Part shown: piece after piece, positions 10,300 through 20,483 of the stretch
How positions within the stretch are numbered: position 1 is the first letter of the stretch
How the letters are laid out: each line of letters begins with the position of its first letter
Source of the DNA: Mycobacterium sp. SMC-2
Lineage (GTDB): Bacteria > Actinomycetota > Actinomycetes > Mycobacteriales > Mycobacteriaceae
Length of the DNA stretch: 64,000 bases
NCBI RefSeq assembly: GCF_025263485.1
Contig: NZ_CP079863.1
Location: 4,402,001-4,466,000, forward strand
Direction: 5' to 3'
Translations under genes and position numbers: made by a program
The notes under the pieces: model-generated
Databases searched by the model: none
The model's input: the letters and a program-made list of their open reading frames with translations, nothing else
Told to the model about the DNA's origin: nothing

Positions 10300-11559
10300 T
10301 CACTTTGCCAGCCGATCGACCTGCAGCGTCACACCCGCGGCGGGGAACCTGGCCAGCAGTGCGTCACCCATGGCGGCCGCGGGGGTCAGGACGCCGCGCA
10401 GGTCCGAGAGCTTGTCGCGGTCGAATGCGAGCGCAAGGCCGCACTCGCCCAACAGCACGGAGGTCGCCTTGTAGCCGGGGTCACCGCGCTGCTCCATGCG
10501 GGCAACGTAGCGGGCGCCGGTGGTCGTGGTGGTGTAGGTCTCGATGCGGTAGTAGCCGCGCTCGCGGGCCGCGGCGCTCGGGCCTGTCCCCGGTTTGGGG
10601 ACGATGCGCTCCAGCAGCCGGCGCGGCAACAGCCGGAAGTAGCGGCTGCCCAAGCCGAAGGTCGCGGTGGTGACCCCGCCGACAGCGGCGGACGCCAGCG
10701 GCGCCAGAGGCGACGACCCCAAACTCATGCTTTCGCTGTAGCGGAATCGGCGGCCGTACGCCCAGTCCAGTAATGCGTTGCTGCGCCGCACGATCCGGGT
10801 GTTGTAGGGCGCCATCACGAATCCCGACGTCCACAGGCCGGTCAGTTCCGGCGCGATCTGACGACCACGCCGCCACGGCAGGTCGGGCTGCGGGCCGATT
10901 TCCGGTTCGGCGCTGCGGTCGGTGCTCAACGTGTAGGGGTCGGCGAGCTGGCGCCGTGCGTCTGCATCCCTGGACGCCGTGTCCAGCACCTCCATCATCG
11001 AGGCGATGGTTCCGCCGGAGAACCCGCCGGAGAAGGACCGGATGACCAGGTCAGTGTCGGCGAGGTCGCCGGCGTCGTCGTCGCGCGCCGCCCGGTACAG
11101 GGCGTACACGCTGAGATCCGAAGGCACGGAATCGAACCCGCAGGCGTGCACGATGCGGGCGCCGCTGTCGGCGGCCTGCTTGTGGTAGGAGTCGATGCTG
11201 TCGCGGACGAACATCGCCTCGCCGGTCAGGTCGGCGTAGTCGGTGCCGGCCGCCGCACACGCGGCCACCAGCGGCAGCCCGTAGCGGGTATAGGGCCCGA
11301 CGGTGGTGATGACGACCTGGGTGCGGGCCGCCATCTCGTTGAGCGTCGACGGCGACGAGGCGTCGGCGGCCACCAGCGGCCAGGACTGCGCGGGCCCGCC
11401 CAGTGTGTCGCGGACGGCCCGCAAGCGTTCGGTCGACCTGCCGGCCAGCGCCACTCGCGTGTCCGGAGCCGACCGCGCCAGGTATTCGGCGGTCAACTTC
11501 CCGACGAAGCCGGTCGCCCCGTACAACACGATGTCGAATTCGCGCGGCGTTGCGGTCAC
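10300..11559 (-). CDS. Saccharopine dehydrogenase-like / trans-acting enoyl reductase family protein (Rv2449c-like)
   Basis: A 419-residue NAD(P)-binding protein. The N-terminal Rossmann motif is YGATGFVGKLTAEYLA, followed by GRSTERLRAV, TTVGPYTRYGLPLV and DLTGEAMFVRD, all typical of the family that includes the PDIM/PGL trans-acting enoyl reductase. The genuine saccharopine substrate is unlikely in mycobacteria; a lipid enoyl substrate is a family-based guess. GTG start at 11559. It lies downstream of the rpfE terminator and 62 bp upstream of valS. Confidence 0.8.
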   Translation of the reverse strand: MTATPREFDIVLYGATGFVGKLTAEYLARSAPDTRVALAGRSTERLRAVRDTLGGPAQSWPLVAADASSPSTLNEMAARTQVVITTVGPYTRYGLPLVAACAAAGTDYADLTGEAMFVRDSIDSYHKQAADSGARIVHACGFDSVPSDLSVYALYRAARDDDAGDLADTDLVIRSFSGGFSGGTIASMMEVLDTASRDADARRQLADPYTLSTDRSAEPEIGPQPDLPWRRGRQIAPELTGLWTSGFVMAPYNTRIVRRSNALLDWAYGRRFRYSESMSLGSSPLAPLASAAVGGVTTATFGLGSRYFRLLPRRLLERIVPKPGTGPSAAARERGYYRIETYTTTTTGARYVARMEQRGDPGYKATSVLLGECGLALAFDRDKLSDLRGVLTPAAAMGDALLARFPAAGVTLQVDRLAK

Positions 11560-11584
11560 AGGCCCGACGCTACCCGACCCGCAA

Positions 11585-11621
11585 ATAAGTAGTGCCGGGC
11601 CACAAGCCCGGCACTACTTAT
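11585..11621 (-). terminator. Strong hairpin terminator of rpfE
   Basis: A perfect 16-bp stem (11585-11600 with 11606-11621) and 5-nt loop lie 11 bp after the rpfE stop codon. Read on the minus strand the second arm ends in ACTTATTTGC, giving only a short U-run. It isolates rpfE from the downstream reductase gene. Confidence 0.8.
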
Positions 11622-11632
11622 CACTGCGTCGG

Positions 11633-12402
<770 letters not shown>

Positions 12403-12412
12403 AAGGACCGTA

Positions 12413-13113
12413 CGAGACCCGGCCGCATTCGTCATCTTCGGTAATCGGACATCTCGTTTGGGTAACGGGGTGATCACAGCGCGATCGCATCGCCATTCTT
12501 GCAGGTCATCCGCACAATTCCGGCGGGTACCCAAGAAACGCAAATGCTTACAAATCGTGAGCCGAATCACGTCGATTTTGTGAACTGGCCCACGCATTTG
12601 CGGTACCAGGTTTAGCCACTGTGGCGCAAATGGACCCAGGTCCGCCGTCGCGAAGTGCTGTAGTTTACAACAAGGTACGTGCGCTCACCACGGGACACCC
12701 CAGACAAATGAACGAATTATGTTGAGCTGCCGACTAACTGGCGTTATTCGAATAGCGCACTGGATCCCTGACAGGTCATGTGCGTGCCACAACCCGTGGC
12801 TTATCGAAATATTCCCTCGCACAACATATTACGCATTGGTCACCCCGTTGAGATGCGCCATGGCTCTGGAAGAACGACACCCCGGGAGGGCTCCACAGCG
12901 CCGTCCGATTCAGGCAATGCCAATTTGCTCACGCCACCCCGCGTTCCGACGGGGCACCAAGCGCGACGGCTCCACCAACTGCCCCAGATCGGTGGCCATT
13001 CGATCCGAAACCGCCGGTATACCAACAGATCACGGCCCGCGGCCTATCTTATGGACTCAACCCAAGGCGCAGTCGCCTCGCAATTATTCACGCGGAAAAG
13101 GAGGACTCGTCTT
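12413..13113. other. About 0.7 kb without a convincing gene upstream of rpfE
   Basis: Open frames here lack credible start signals, have poor mycobacterial codon character and match no family I recognise. The stretch is lower in GC than its surroundings and may hold regulatory sequence or eroded genes. In M. tuberculosis small hypotheticals (Rv2451, Rv2452c) occupy this place. Confidence 0.5.
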
Positions 13114-13161
13114 ATGTCAAATAGAATTGCCGATTTCGCGTCTCGTCGCGGCAGGCCATGA
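13114..13161 (+). CDS. Possible 15-residue small protein with strong ribosome-binding site
   Basis: ATG at 13114 is preceded by AAAAGGAGG with an 8-bp spacer, the strongest Shine-Dalgarno in the neighbourhood. It encodes MSNRIADFASRRGRP then TGA. A -10-like TATCTT lies at about 13047. It could be a genuine small ORF or the surviving start of a decayed gene. No function is recognised. Confidence 0.35.
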   Translation: MSNRIADFASRRGRP

Positions 13162-13212
13162 TTTTGAACGCGAATATTCGCGACGCTGCATCCGCGACGG
13201 GCGCGGATGGCG

Positions 13213-13815
13213 TCAGCCGCGGGACTGTGCGAGGGCGCGTAGCTCGGCGTCGGTGTTGACGTTGGTCAGCGACCGCGCGTCCGACGTCACGACGCGCTGG
13301 GCGTCGGATGCGTCCACCAGGGCGCGCATCTTGCGCTCGCCGGCTGCCACCAACGTGTCGACGCGGTCGGCGAGGTCGGTCCTATACACGGCGGCGAGGT
13401 AGTGATCCTGACCATCCCACGGCAACACCACTTCCGCGCCGGTCTCCAGAGCCCGGCGGGCGAGATCGTCGATCAGATCGACCGCGAGGAACGGCATGTC
13501 GACGGCGCAAACGAAGGCGAGCCGGGCCCCGGCATCGGCGGCCGCGCGCAACGCCCGTCCCGTCGCCGGCAACGGGCCTAGCCCGCGCAGTTCGTCGCGG
13601 ATGACCCGAGCCCGCAGTTCGGGCAGCGGCTGGCCCTGGGCGGCCATCACAAGCACTGGGTCACAACGCTGTTGGAGGACGCCGACCACGTGCTCGACCA
13701 TCGTGCTCGCGGAGCCTGCGGACGCCGGGACTGGGAGGCTGGCCTTGTCACGGCCCATCCGTTGCGATGCGCCGCCGGCGAGCACTACGCCGGCCAGTGA
13801 ACCTGTTTCACCCAC
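13213..13815 (-). CDS. mobA: Molybdenum cofactor guanylyltransferase
   Basis: Joins GMP to molybdopterin to make the guanine dinucleotide cofactor. The 200 residues begin with the nucleotide-binding motif [21 protein letters not shown] and contain [10 protein letters not shown], the metal/nucleotide site region. GTG start at 13815, one base after the korB stop, so it probably shares the korAB transcript. Length matches the mycobacterial family. Confidence 0.92.
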   Translation of the reverse strand: MGETGSLAGVVLAGGASQRMGRDKASLPVPASAGSASTMVEHVVGVLQQRCDPVLVMAAQGQPLPELRARVIRDELRGLGPLPATGRALRAAADAGARLAFVCAVDMPFLAVDLIDDLARRALETGAEVVLPWDGQDHYLAAVYRTDLADRVDTLVAAGERKMRALVDASDAQRVVTSDARSLTNVNTDAELRALAQSRG

Positions 13816-13816
13816 G

Positions 13817-14908
13817 TCAGTCGACGGTCCAGGTGTCGCGCCCGCGCAGCAGCGATTGCAGGGCGGCGGTGTCGAACGGCTTCGAGGCCCGCGCGGCCTC
13901 CACTTGGGAGCGGGCGGCGTCGTCGTACGTGGGCCTGCTGACGTCGCGGAAGATGCCCAGCACCGTGTGCTCGAGGTTCTGATCGGACAGCCGCGACAGC
14001 GCGAAGGCGTAGGCGGAGTCGTCGGAATGCGCGTCGTGCACCATGATCTCGTCCACGGACACGTCGGCGGTCTTGGCGAACTCCAGGCCGAAGCCGGATT
14101 TCACTACGCAGTACTCGCCGTCGGCGCCGAAGGTGATCGGCTCACCGTGGCGCACGTTGATCACCCGCTCCTCGGCGCCCTCCTTGCGCAGCACGTCGAA
14201 CGACCCGTCGTTGAAAATCGGGCAGTCCTGCAGGATTTCGACCACCGCTGCACCGCGGTGCTCGGCGGCGGCGCGCAACACCTCGGACAGTCCGTTGCGG
14301 TCCGAGTCGAGGGCGCGGCCGACGAACGTCGCCTCGGCGCCCAGCGCCAACGACACCGGGTTAAACGGATGATCGAGCGATCCCATGGGCGTCGACTTGG
14401 TGACCTTGCCGACCTCCGACGTCGGCGAGTACTGGCCCTTGGTCAGCCCGTAAATCCGGTTGTTGAACAACAGGATCGTGATGTTGACGTTGCGTCGCAG
14501 CGCGTGGATCAGATGGTTACCGCCGATCGACAACGCGTCGCCGTCGCCCGTGACTACCCATACCGACAGGTCCTCGCGGGCCAGCGCGAGGCCGGTCGCG
14601 ATCGCCGGCGCGCGGCCGTGGATCGAGTGAAACCCGTAGGTCTCCAAGTAATACGGGAATCGGCTCGAGCAACCGATGCCGCTGACGAACACGATGTTCT
14701 CGCGACGCAGCCCGAGTTCGGGCAGGAAGTTGCGGATGGTGTTGAGGATGACGTAGTCACCACACCCGGGACACCAACGGACCTCTTGGTCACTCGTGAA
14801 GTCCTTAGCCTTCTGCGGCTGATCCGTCGTGGGCACCCCGTCGTTCTTCTTCAACCTCGGGGTCAGCCCGAGGTCTGTGCCCGCCAGATTTCCCATCAGG
14901 TCGGTCAT
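13817..14908 (-). CDS. korB: 2-oxoglutarate:ferredoxin oxidoreductase, beta subunit
   Basis: Thiamine-pyrophosphate subunit of the CoA-dependent, ferredoxin-linked alpha-ketoglutarate oxidoreductase, an oxygen-tolerant alternative to ketoglutarate dehydrogenase. The 363-residue protein has the TPP-binding segments [20 protein letters not shown] and [16 protein letters not shown] and cysteines in WCPGCGDY. Its ATG overlaps the korA stop by 4 bp. In M. tuberculosis the complex supports growth on fatty acids. Confidence 0.95.
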   Translation of the reverse strand: MTDLMGNLAGTDLGLTPRLKKNDGVPTTDQPQKAKDFTSDQEVRWCPGCGDYVILNTIRNFLPELGLRRENIVFVSGIGCSSRFPYYLETYGFHSIHGRAPAIATGLALAREDLSVWVVTGDGDALSIGGNHLIHALRRNVNITILLFNNRIYGLTKGQYSPTSEVGKVTKSTPMGSLDHPFNPVSLALGAEATFVGRALDSDRNGLSEVLRAAAEHRGAAVVEILQDCPIFNDGSFDVLRKEGAEERVINVRHGEPITFGADGEYCVVKSGFGLEFAKTADVSVDEIMVHDAHSDDSAYAFALSRLSDQNLEHTVLGIFRDVSRPTYDDAARSQVEAARASKPFDTAALQSLLRGRDTWTVD

Positions 14909-16899
14909 TCGCTAGCTCCCGCTCCAACCGTTGCCGCCGCCATTCTGGCGACCATCGCCTTGTCCTGCTCGATCTCGGCCAGCGTGCCGCCCAGCGCGGC
15001 GCGGATGACACGCCCGATCTCGTCCGCCAGGAACGCCACACCCTGAACCTTGGTGACCGATTGCACGTCGACCAGGTACTTGCCGCGAAGCACCAACGCC
15101 AGCTGGCCGAGATTCATCTCCGGACACACCACCATCGGGTAGCGCCGCAACACGTCGCCCAGGTTCGCCGGGAATGGGTTCAGCGAGCGCAGGTGTGCAT
15201 GCGCCACCTTCACACCCTTGCGCCGCGCGCGCCGGCAGGCTTCACCGATCGGCCCGTACGAGCTGCCCCAGCCGATCAGCAGTAACTCAGCGTCTCCGGT
15301 CGGGTCGTCGACCTCAACATCGGGGACCGAGATGCCGTCAATCTTGGCCTGGCGCAACCGAACCATGAGGTCGTGGTTGACCGGTTCGTAGGAGATGGCA
15401 CCCGAGCCGTTCGCCGCTTCCAGGCCACCGATGCGGTGCTCAAGGCCGGGGGTGCCGGGAATGGCGAATTGGCGTGCCAGCGTTTCCGGGTCGCGGTTGT
15501 AGGGCTGGAACGGCTCGTCCGGCTTGGCGAAGGTGTGCTGGATCGGCTGCAGCGTGCTGACGTCCGGAATCCGCCACGGCTCCGAACCGTTGGCGATCGC
15601 GCCGTCGGACAACACGATCACCGGCGTGTGATACGAGACCGCGATGCGCACCGCCTCGATCGCGGTTTCGAAACAGTCGGACGGCGAGCGCGGCGCCAGC
15701 ACGGCTACCGGCGACTCCCCATTGCGGCCGTACAGCGCCTGCAGCAGGTCGGCTTGTTCGGTCTTGGTCGGCAGGCCGGTCGAGGGCCCACCGCGCTGAA
15801 CGTCGATGACGAGCAACGGCAATTCGGTCATCACCGCAAGACCCAGCGCTTCGGACTTCAACGAAATCCCCGGACCCGAGGTGCTCGTGACGCCGAGGGC
15901 ACCGCCGTACGAGGCGCCGATCGCGGCGCAGATGCCGCCGATCTCGTCCTCGGCCTGGAAGGTGATCACGTTGAAGTTCTTGTGCTTGGACAGCTCGTGC
16001 AGGATGTCCGACGCCGGCGTGATCGGGTAGCTGCCGAGCACCACCGGAATGCCGGCCAGCTGACCCGCCGCGACGATGCCGTAGGCCATCGCCGTATTGC
16101 CGGAGATCTGGCGGTATTCGCCGGCGGGCAACGTCGCGCGCGAAACCTCGTAGGTGGTGCCGAACGCCTCGGTCGTCTCGCCGTAGTTCCAGCCCGCCTT
16201 CAGCGCCAAGACGTTGGCCTCCGCGATATCGGGCTTGCGGGCGAACTTCTCCCGGATGAACTTCTCGCTCGTCTCGATCGGGCGGCCGTACATCCATGAC
16301 AGCAGGCCGAGCGCGAACATGTTCTTGGCGCGCTGGCCGTCTTTCTTCGACGCGCCGATCGCCTCGACGGCGCCCAGCGTCAGGGTGGTCATCGCGACGG
16401 AATGCACGACATAGTCGGACAACTCGTCGGACTCGAGCGGGTTGGTTACGTAACCCACCTTGGTCAGGTTGCGCTTGGTGAACTCGTCGGAGTTCGCGAT
16501 CACCATGCCGCCGCGTGGCAGGTCGCCGAGGTTGGCCTTGAGCGCCGCCGGGTTCATCGCGACGAGAACGTCCGGGCGGTCACCGGCTGTCAGGATGTCG
16601 TAGTCGGCGATCTGGATCTGGAAAGACGAGACCCCGGGCAGGGTGCCTGCGGGGGCCCGGATCTCGGCGGGATAGTTCGGCTGGGTCGCCAGGTCGTTAC
16701 CGAAAAGCGCTGCCTCCGACGTGAACCGGTCGCCGGTCAGCTGCATTCCGTCGCCGGAGTCCCCGGCGAAGCGAATGACGACTTGTTCCAGGCGCTGGCG
16801 GCCGGATCCGTTTCGGGTAGTTGCCCCCTGCCGGGGCGACCCGTTATGAGAATCAGACCCGGCTCCGCTGCCGTTCGGATCCACGTATCCGCCTTCCAT
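14905..16899 (-). CDS. korA: 2-oxoglutarate:ferredoxin oxidoreductase, alpha/gamma subunit
   Basis: The 664-residue protein fuses an N-terminal gamma domain (VIRFAGDSGDGMQLTGDRF, about residue 40 onward) to the pyruvate-ferredoxin-oxidoreductase alpha domain (GSYPITPASDILHELSK, QAEDEIGGICAAIGASYGG, TSTSGPGISLKSEALGLAV). With KorB it oxidises alpha-ketoglutarate to succinyl-CoA. Start ATG at 16899. Promoter and operator candidates lie upstream (16983-16993). Confidence 0.95.
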   Translation of the reverse strand: MEGGYVDPNGSGAGSDSHNGSPRQGATTRNGSGRQRLEQVVIRFAGDSGDGMQLTGDRFTSEAALFGNDLATQPNYPAEIRAPAGTLPGVSSFQIQIADYDILTAGDRPDVLVAMNPAALKANLGDLPRGGMVIANSDEFTKRNLTKVGYVTNPLESDELSDYVVHSVAMTTLTLGAVEAIGASKKDGQRAKNMFALGLLSWMYGRPIETSEKFIREKFARKPDIAEANVLALKAGWNYGETTEAFGTTYEVSRATLPAGEYRQISGNTAMAYGIVAAGQLAGIPVVLGSYPITPASDILHELSKHKNFNVITFQAEDEIGGICAAIGASYGGALGVTSTSGPGISLKSEALGLAVMTELPLLVIDVQRGGPSTGLPTKTEQADLLQALYGRNGESPVAVLAPRSPSDCFETAIEAVRIAVSYHTPVIVLSDGAIANGSEPWRIPDVSTLQPIQHTFAKPDEPFQPYNRDPETLARQFAIPGTPGLEHRIGGLEAANGSGAISYEPVNHDLMVRLRQAKIDGISVPDVEVDDPTGDAELLLIGWGSSYGPIGEACRRARRKGVKVAHAHLRSLNPFPANLGDVLRRYPMVVCPEMNLGQLALVLRGKYLVDVQSVTKVQGVAFLADEIGRVIRAALGGTLAEIEQDKAMVARMAAATVGAGASE

Positions 16900-16982
16900 T
16901 CGTCATCCGGAATAGGCACTTCGCTGGAGCTTTAGGGTACGCGCCAAAGAAGCGGCTCCCGCGCCCTCGAGCTGTGTGTCAC

Positions 16983-16993
16983 TGGTAGTACCA
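16983..16993. promoter_or_regulatory. FadR/GntR-type palindrome upstream of korA
   Basis: TGGTAGTACCA is a perfect palindrome of the form TGGT-N3-ACCA, the consensus of FadR-subfamily GntR regulators. It lies 84 bp upstream of the korA start. Fatty-acid control of korAB would fit the enzyme's role, but the regulator is unknown. Confidence 0.4.
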
Positions 16994-17111
16994 ATTATGG
17001 CACTCTTTCCAGGCGAGAATGGGCGTCTCTAAACCATTGCATCCAGCGGTTTTACACCTAAAGCCGATGTCAGCGCGGGCACGGTGGTGCGGATCACACC
17101 AAACTGTGGCA

Positions 17112-17139
17112 TTGATCACGTCCGCGCGGCGGTGATCAA
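17112..17139. repeat. Inverted repeat TTGATCAC-N12-GTGATCAA between clpX and korA
   Basis: Perfect 8-bp arms surround a GC-rich core that can itself pair (CCGCGCGG). It lies 79 bp past the clpX stop and about 210 bp upstream of korA. It could end clpX transcription or act as an operator. The rest of 16900-17218 shows no gene; M. tuberculosis has a transporter gene (Rv2456c) here. Confidence 0.45.
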
Positions 17140-17218
17140 AACTCTCGGCGCCGTTGCCGGCCTCGGGTTCAGGCAGCGGAAAAGCCCACGCCGCGGCGCG
17201 TCTGGTGGGGACGGGGTA

Positions 17219-18499
17219 TCAGGCGCTCTTGTCGCGGCGTTCTGTGCGCGACGGCTTGCGCGGCACGATCGTCGGCAGCACGTTGTCCTGCACGGTCTCC
17301 TTGGTCACCACGACCTTGGCGACGTCGTCGCGGCTCGGGATGTCATACATCACCGGCAGCAGGACCTCTTCCATGATCGCCCGCAGACCACGGGCTCCCG
17401 TGCCGCGGTGGATGGCCTGATCGGCGATCGCCTCCAGCGCGTCGTCGGTGAACTCGAGCTCGACGCCATCCATCTCGAACAGCCGGGTGTACTGCTTGAC
17501 CAGAGCATTCTTCGGCTCGGACAGGATCTTGACCAGAGACTCCCGGTCCAGGTTGGTCACCGAGGCGACCACCGGCAACCGCCCGATGAACTCGGGGATC
17601 AGGCCGAACTTGATCAGGTCCTCGGGCATGACCTCGGCGAAGTGGTCGGTGGTGTCGATCTCGGCCTTGGAGCGCACCTCCGCACCGAAGCCCAGACCCC
17701 GCTTGCCGACTCGTTCGTAGATGATCTTCTCCAGACCGGCGAACGCGCCCGCCACGATGAACAGCACGTTGGTCGTGTCGATCTGGATGAACTCCTGGTG
17801 CGGGTGCTTGCGGCCGCCCTGCGGGGGAACCGAGGCCTGGGTGCCCTCCAGGATCTTCAGCAGGGCCTGCTGTACGCCCTCACCGGAGACGTCGCGGGTG
17901 ATCGAAGGGTTCTCGCTCTTGCGGGCGATCTTGTCGACCTCGTCGATGTAGATGATGCCGGTCTCTGCGCGCTTGACGTCGTAGTCGGCGGCCTGAATGA
18001 GTTTGAGCAGAATGTTTTCGACGTCCTCGCCGACGTATCCGGCCTCGGTCAGCGCGGTGGCGTCGGCGATGGCGAACGGCACGTTGAGCATCTTGGCGAG
18101 CGTCTGGGCCAGGTAGGTCTTGCCGCAGCCGGTGGGCCCGAGCATCAAGATGTTGGACTTGGTCAGCTCAACCGGCTCGTGCCGGGAGTCACGGCCCTTC
18201 TCGCCGGCCTGAATCCGCTTGTAGTGGTTGTAAACCGCGACGGCCAGCGTCCGCTTGGCAGTGTCCTGCCCAATGACGTAGCCCTCCAAGAACTCTCGGA
18301 TTTCAGCGGGCTTGGGCAGTTCGTCAAGTTTGACGTCGTCGGCGTCGGCGAGTTCCTCTTCGATGATCTCGTTGCAGAGGTCGATGCATTCATCGCAGAT
18401 GTACACACCGGGGCCAGCAATGAGCTTCTTCACCTGCTTTTGGCTCTTCCCGCAGAACGAGCACTTCAGCAGGTCACCCCCGTCTCCGATGCGCGCCAT
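17219..18499 (-). CDS. clpX: ATP-dependent Clp protease ATP-binding subunit ClpX
   Basis: AAA+ unfoldase feeding ClpP1P2. The 426-residue protein has the N-terminal zinc-binding domain ([11 protein letters not shown]...[10 protein letters not shown]), Walker A GPTGCGKT, Walker [12 protein letters not shown], the ClpP-docking loop region following [12 protein letters not shown] and a sensor-2 arginine segment [13 protein letters not shown]. Length is standard. The start is ATG at 18499. Confidence 0.97.
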   Translation of the reverse strand: MARIGDGGDLLKCSFCGKSQKQVKKLIAGPGVYICDECIDLCNEIIEEELADADDVKLDELPKPAEIREFLEGYVIGQDTAKRTLAVAVYNHYKRIQAGEKGRDSRHEPVELTKSNILMLGPTGCGKTYLAQTLAKMLNVPFAIADATALTEAGYVGEDVENILLKLIQAADYDVKRAETGIIYIDEVDKIARKSENPSITRDVSGEGVQQALLKILEGTQASVPPQGGRKHPHQEFIQIDTTNVLFIVAGAFAGLEKIIYERVGKRGLGFGAEVRSKAEIDTTDHFAEVMPEDLIKFGLIPEFIGRLPVVASVTNLDRESLVKILSEPKNALVKQYTRLFEMDGVELEFTDDALEAIADQAIHRGTGARGLRAIMEEVLLPVMYDIPSRDDVAKVVVTKETVQDNVLPTIVPRKPSRTERRDKSA

Positions 18500-18820
18500 T
18501 GTGCTTCAGGGCCTACTTCCTGTTCGCCGTCGTCGTCCTGTGCCGCATGTATCCCCCGACGCTACCCGTTAGATCGGGCCCGACGCGACCATTAAGGCCG
18601 AATCGCGTCGGTGGTATTCATGCCGTCCGTCTCGATGAAACATATAGCCAGACGACGCCCATAACTCGCGAAAGACGCGCTTTGTGTGTCTTTGGCGTGT
18701 CGCGGTCGTTACCCGACCGAGGCTGGTGCGTCGACCGACCCCCACTTCCGCTGGAGATGCCGACCCGGGCTGGTTCCTGGACAGATCCCCAAGAAATCAC
18801 CCTACAGTGGCTGGGGGGAA
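18500..18820. other. clpX upstream region without a gene
   Basis: Holds the clpX leader. A -10-like TATGTT (minus strand, 18644-18639) would give a leader of about 140 nt. No open frame looks coding. It lies next to the mmuM remnant on the plus strand. Confidence 0.4.
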
Positions 18821-19088
18821 TTGGCTCTGATCCGCGGGTCGGTACCGATCAGCGACGGCGGTTTGGGCACCGAGCTCGAAGTACGCGGTCATGACCTTTC
18901 CGACCGGCTGTGGTCGGCGAGGCTCCTGGCTCAGCTACACCGTCTCAGGCACCAGGACGCGGGCCGGGCAACCTCTGGCCGACGCGTGCGCCGTCGCGGC
19001 CGGCGTCAGCATCGTGGGTGGCTGCTGCCGCGTGAGCCGGCTGCCGTCGCCGACGTGCGCCGAGCGTGCACTGAGCGCGAAAGACTAG
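18821..19088 (+). pseudogene. mmuM: Decayed homocysteine S-methyltransferase (mmuM) remnant
   Basis: A TTG with GGGGGGA upstream opens LALIRGSVPISDGGLGTELE...LWSARLL, which matches the N-terminus of mycobacterial MmuM. Near 18930 the frame shifts by one and continues WLSYTVSGTRTRAGQPLADACAVAAGV, a later MmuM segment, then jumps to VGGCCRV, the C-terminal zinc-binding cysteine motif. The intact enzyme is about 300 residues; fewer than 90 remain, so at least two internal deletions are needed. MmuM sits at the same place, between clpX and clpP2, in M. tuberculosis. Not functional. Confidence 0.85.
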
Positions 19089-19105
19089 CCGAAAAGTCGC
19101 AGTGA
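19061..19105. repeat. Dispersed palindromic repeat, family A copy 2
   Basis: Read on the minus strand it starts TCACTGCGACTTTTCGG and ends CAGTGCACGCTCG, closely following copy 1 at 1318-1364. It lies at the clpP2 3' end and overlaps the tail of the mmuM remnant, where it may act as a terminator. Confidence 0.6.
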
Positions 19106-19124
19106 CTACACGTTCGGCGAACCG

Positions 19125-19769
19125 TCAAGCGGTCTGCGCGGAGAGCTTGCGGTACTCCAGGACGGTGTCGATGATCCCGTAGTCCTTGGCCTCTTCGGCG
19201 GTCAGGATTTTGTCCCGGTCGGTGTCCTTGCGGATCGTCGCGGCGTCCTTGCCGGTGTGGCGGGCCAGCGTGGTCTCCATCAGCGTGCGCATCCGCTCGA
19301 TCTCGGCCGCCTGGATCTCCAGATCGGAGAACTGGCCCTGGATGACACCCTGAAGCGACGGCTGGTGGATCAGCACCCGGGCGTTGGGCAGCGCCATCCG
19401 CTTGCCCGGGGTTCCCGCGGCCAGCAGCACGGCCGCGGCAGAGGCCGCCTGGCCCAGGCACACCGTCTGGATGTCGGCGCGCACGTACTGCATGGTGTCG
19501 TAAATCGCCATCAGCGAGGTGAATCCACCGCCGGGCGAGTTGATGTACATAGTGATGTCGCGGTCGGGGTCCAGCGACTCGAGCACCAGCAGCTGGGCCA
19601 TGATGTCGTTCGCCGAAGCGTCGTCGACCTGGACGCCGAGGAAGATGATGCGCTCCTCGAACAGCTTGTTGTACGGGTTCGACTCCTTGATGCCGAAGCT
19701 GGAGTGCTCGATGAACGACGGCAGGATGTAGCGCGCCTGCGGCTGGATGTTCGGGTGCTGGGTGCTCAC
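19125..19769 (-). CDS. clpP2: ATP-dependent Clp protease proteolytic subunit ClpP2
   Basis: Serine peptidase forming a mixed tetradecamer with ClpP1. A GTG start at 19769 overlaps the clpP1 stop (GTGA) and gives 214 residues, the M. tuberculosis length. Catalytic Ser110 sits in [11 protein letters not shown] and His135 in RVLIHQPS; the glycine-rich substrate strand is [10 protein letters not shown]. Processing of the N-terminal propeptide is expected. Essential in mycobacteria together with ClpP1. Confidence 0.97.
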   Translation of the reverse strand: MSTQHPNIQPQARYILPSFIEHSSFGIKESNPYNKLFEERIIFLGVQVDDASANDIMAQLLVLESLDPDRDITMYINSPGGGFTSLMAIYDTMQYVRADIQTVCLGQAASAAAVLLAAGTPGKRMALPNARVLIHQPSLQGVIQGQFSDLEIQAAEIERMRTLMETTLARHTGKDAATIRKDTDRDKILTAEEAKDYGIIDTVLEYRKLSAQTA

Positions 19770-20365
19770 TGGGCTTCTCCGTTGGTGATGTGGGCGGCGC
19801 GGGTGATGATGTGGTCGACGAACCCGTATTCCAGGGCCTCCTGTGCGGTGAACCAGCGATCGCGGTCGGAATCGGCCTCGATGCGTTCGATCGACTGCCC
19901 GGTGAATTCGGCGTTGAGCCGGAACATCTCCTTCTTGATGACGTGGAACTGCTCGGCCTGGATGGCGATGTCGGCGGCGCTGCCCGTCACCCCGCCCAGC
20001 GGCTGGTGCATCAGGATGCGTGCGTGCGGCAGCGCGTAGCGCTTGCCCTTGGTGCCGGCCGCGAGCAGAAACTCTCCCATCGAGGCCGCCATGCCCATCG
20101 CGTAGGTGGCGATGTCGCAGGGCGCCAGCACCATCGTGTCGTAGATGGCCATGCCGGCGCTGATCGATCCGCCCGGGGAGTTGATGTAGAGCGAGATGTC
20201 CTTGTCGGCGTCCTCGGCGGCGAGCAACAGGATCTGCGCGCACAGCCGGTTGGCGACCTCGTCGTTCACCTCCGAACCCAGGAAGATGATGCGCTCGGAG
20301 AGCAAGCGCTCATAGACCGAGTCCGTGAGGTTGAGCCCCTGCGAGGGCGAACGCATGTCAGACAC
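19766..20365 (-). CDS. clpP1: ATP-dependent Clp protease proteolytic subunit ClpP1
   Basis: Partner ring of ClpP2. The 199 residues carry Ser95 in [14 protein letters not shown], His120 in [11 protein letters not shown] and [15 protein letters not shown] start at 20365 is used, with an in-frame ATG three codons later as the alternative. Upstream are a ClgR-type site and a -10-like TAGTGT. Co-transcribed with clpP2 through a GTGA overlap. Confidence 0.97.
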   Translation of the reverse strand: MSDMRSPSQGLNLTDSVYERLLSERIIFLGSEVNDEVANRLCAQILLLAAEDADKDISLYINSPGGSISAGMAIYDTMVLAPCDIATYAMGMAASMGEFLLAAGTKGKRYALPHARILMHQPLGGVTGSAADIAIQAEQFHVIKKEMFRLNAEFTGQSIERIEADSDRDRWFTAQEALEYGFVDHIITRAAHITNGEAQ

Positions 20366-20462
20366 GACTGGGTTACCTGCTTTCTCGAGTTCTTCTATGC
20401 ACCGACACTAACCAACCGAGCCGACTGTTTGGCGGCCACGCTCCCCCTCAATTGGGCGCTTT

Positions 20463-20473
20463 CGCTCACAGCG
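20463..20473 (-). promoter_or_regulatory. ClgR-type binding site for clpP1P2
   Basis: CGCTCACAGCG fits the actinobacterial ClgR core CGCYNANRGCG at every fixed position. It lies about 100 bp before the clpP1 start and about 55 bp before a -10-like TAGTGT. ClgR is known to activate clpP1P2 in corynebacteria and mycobacteria. Confidence 0.6.
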
Positions 20474-20483
20474 TCAAGCCCGG

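Noticed and set aside
12719..13402. A 227-residue plus-strand frame in the rpfE-mobA region
   Set aside because: It runs into the antisense of mobA, has no ribosome site and poor codon bias. Only the short ORF at 13114 in a different frame has a good start signal.
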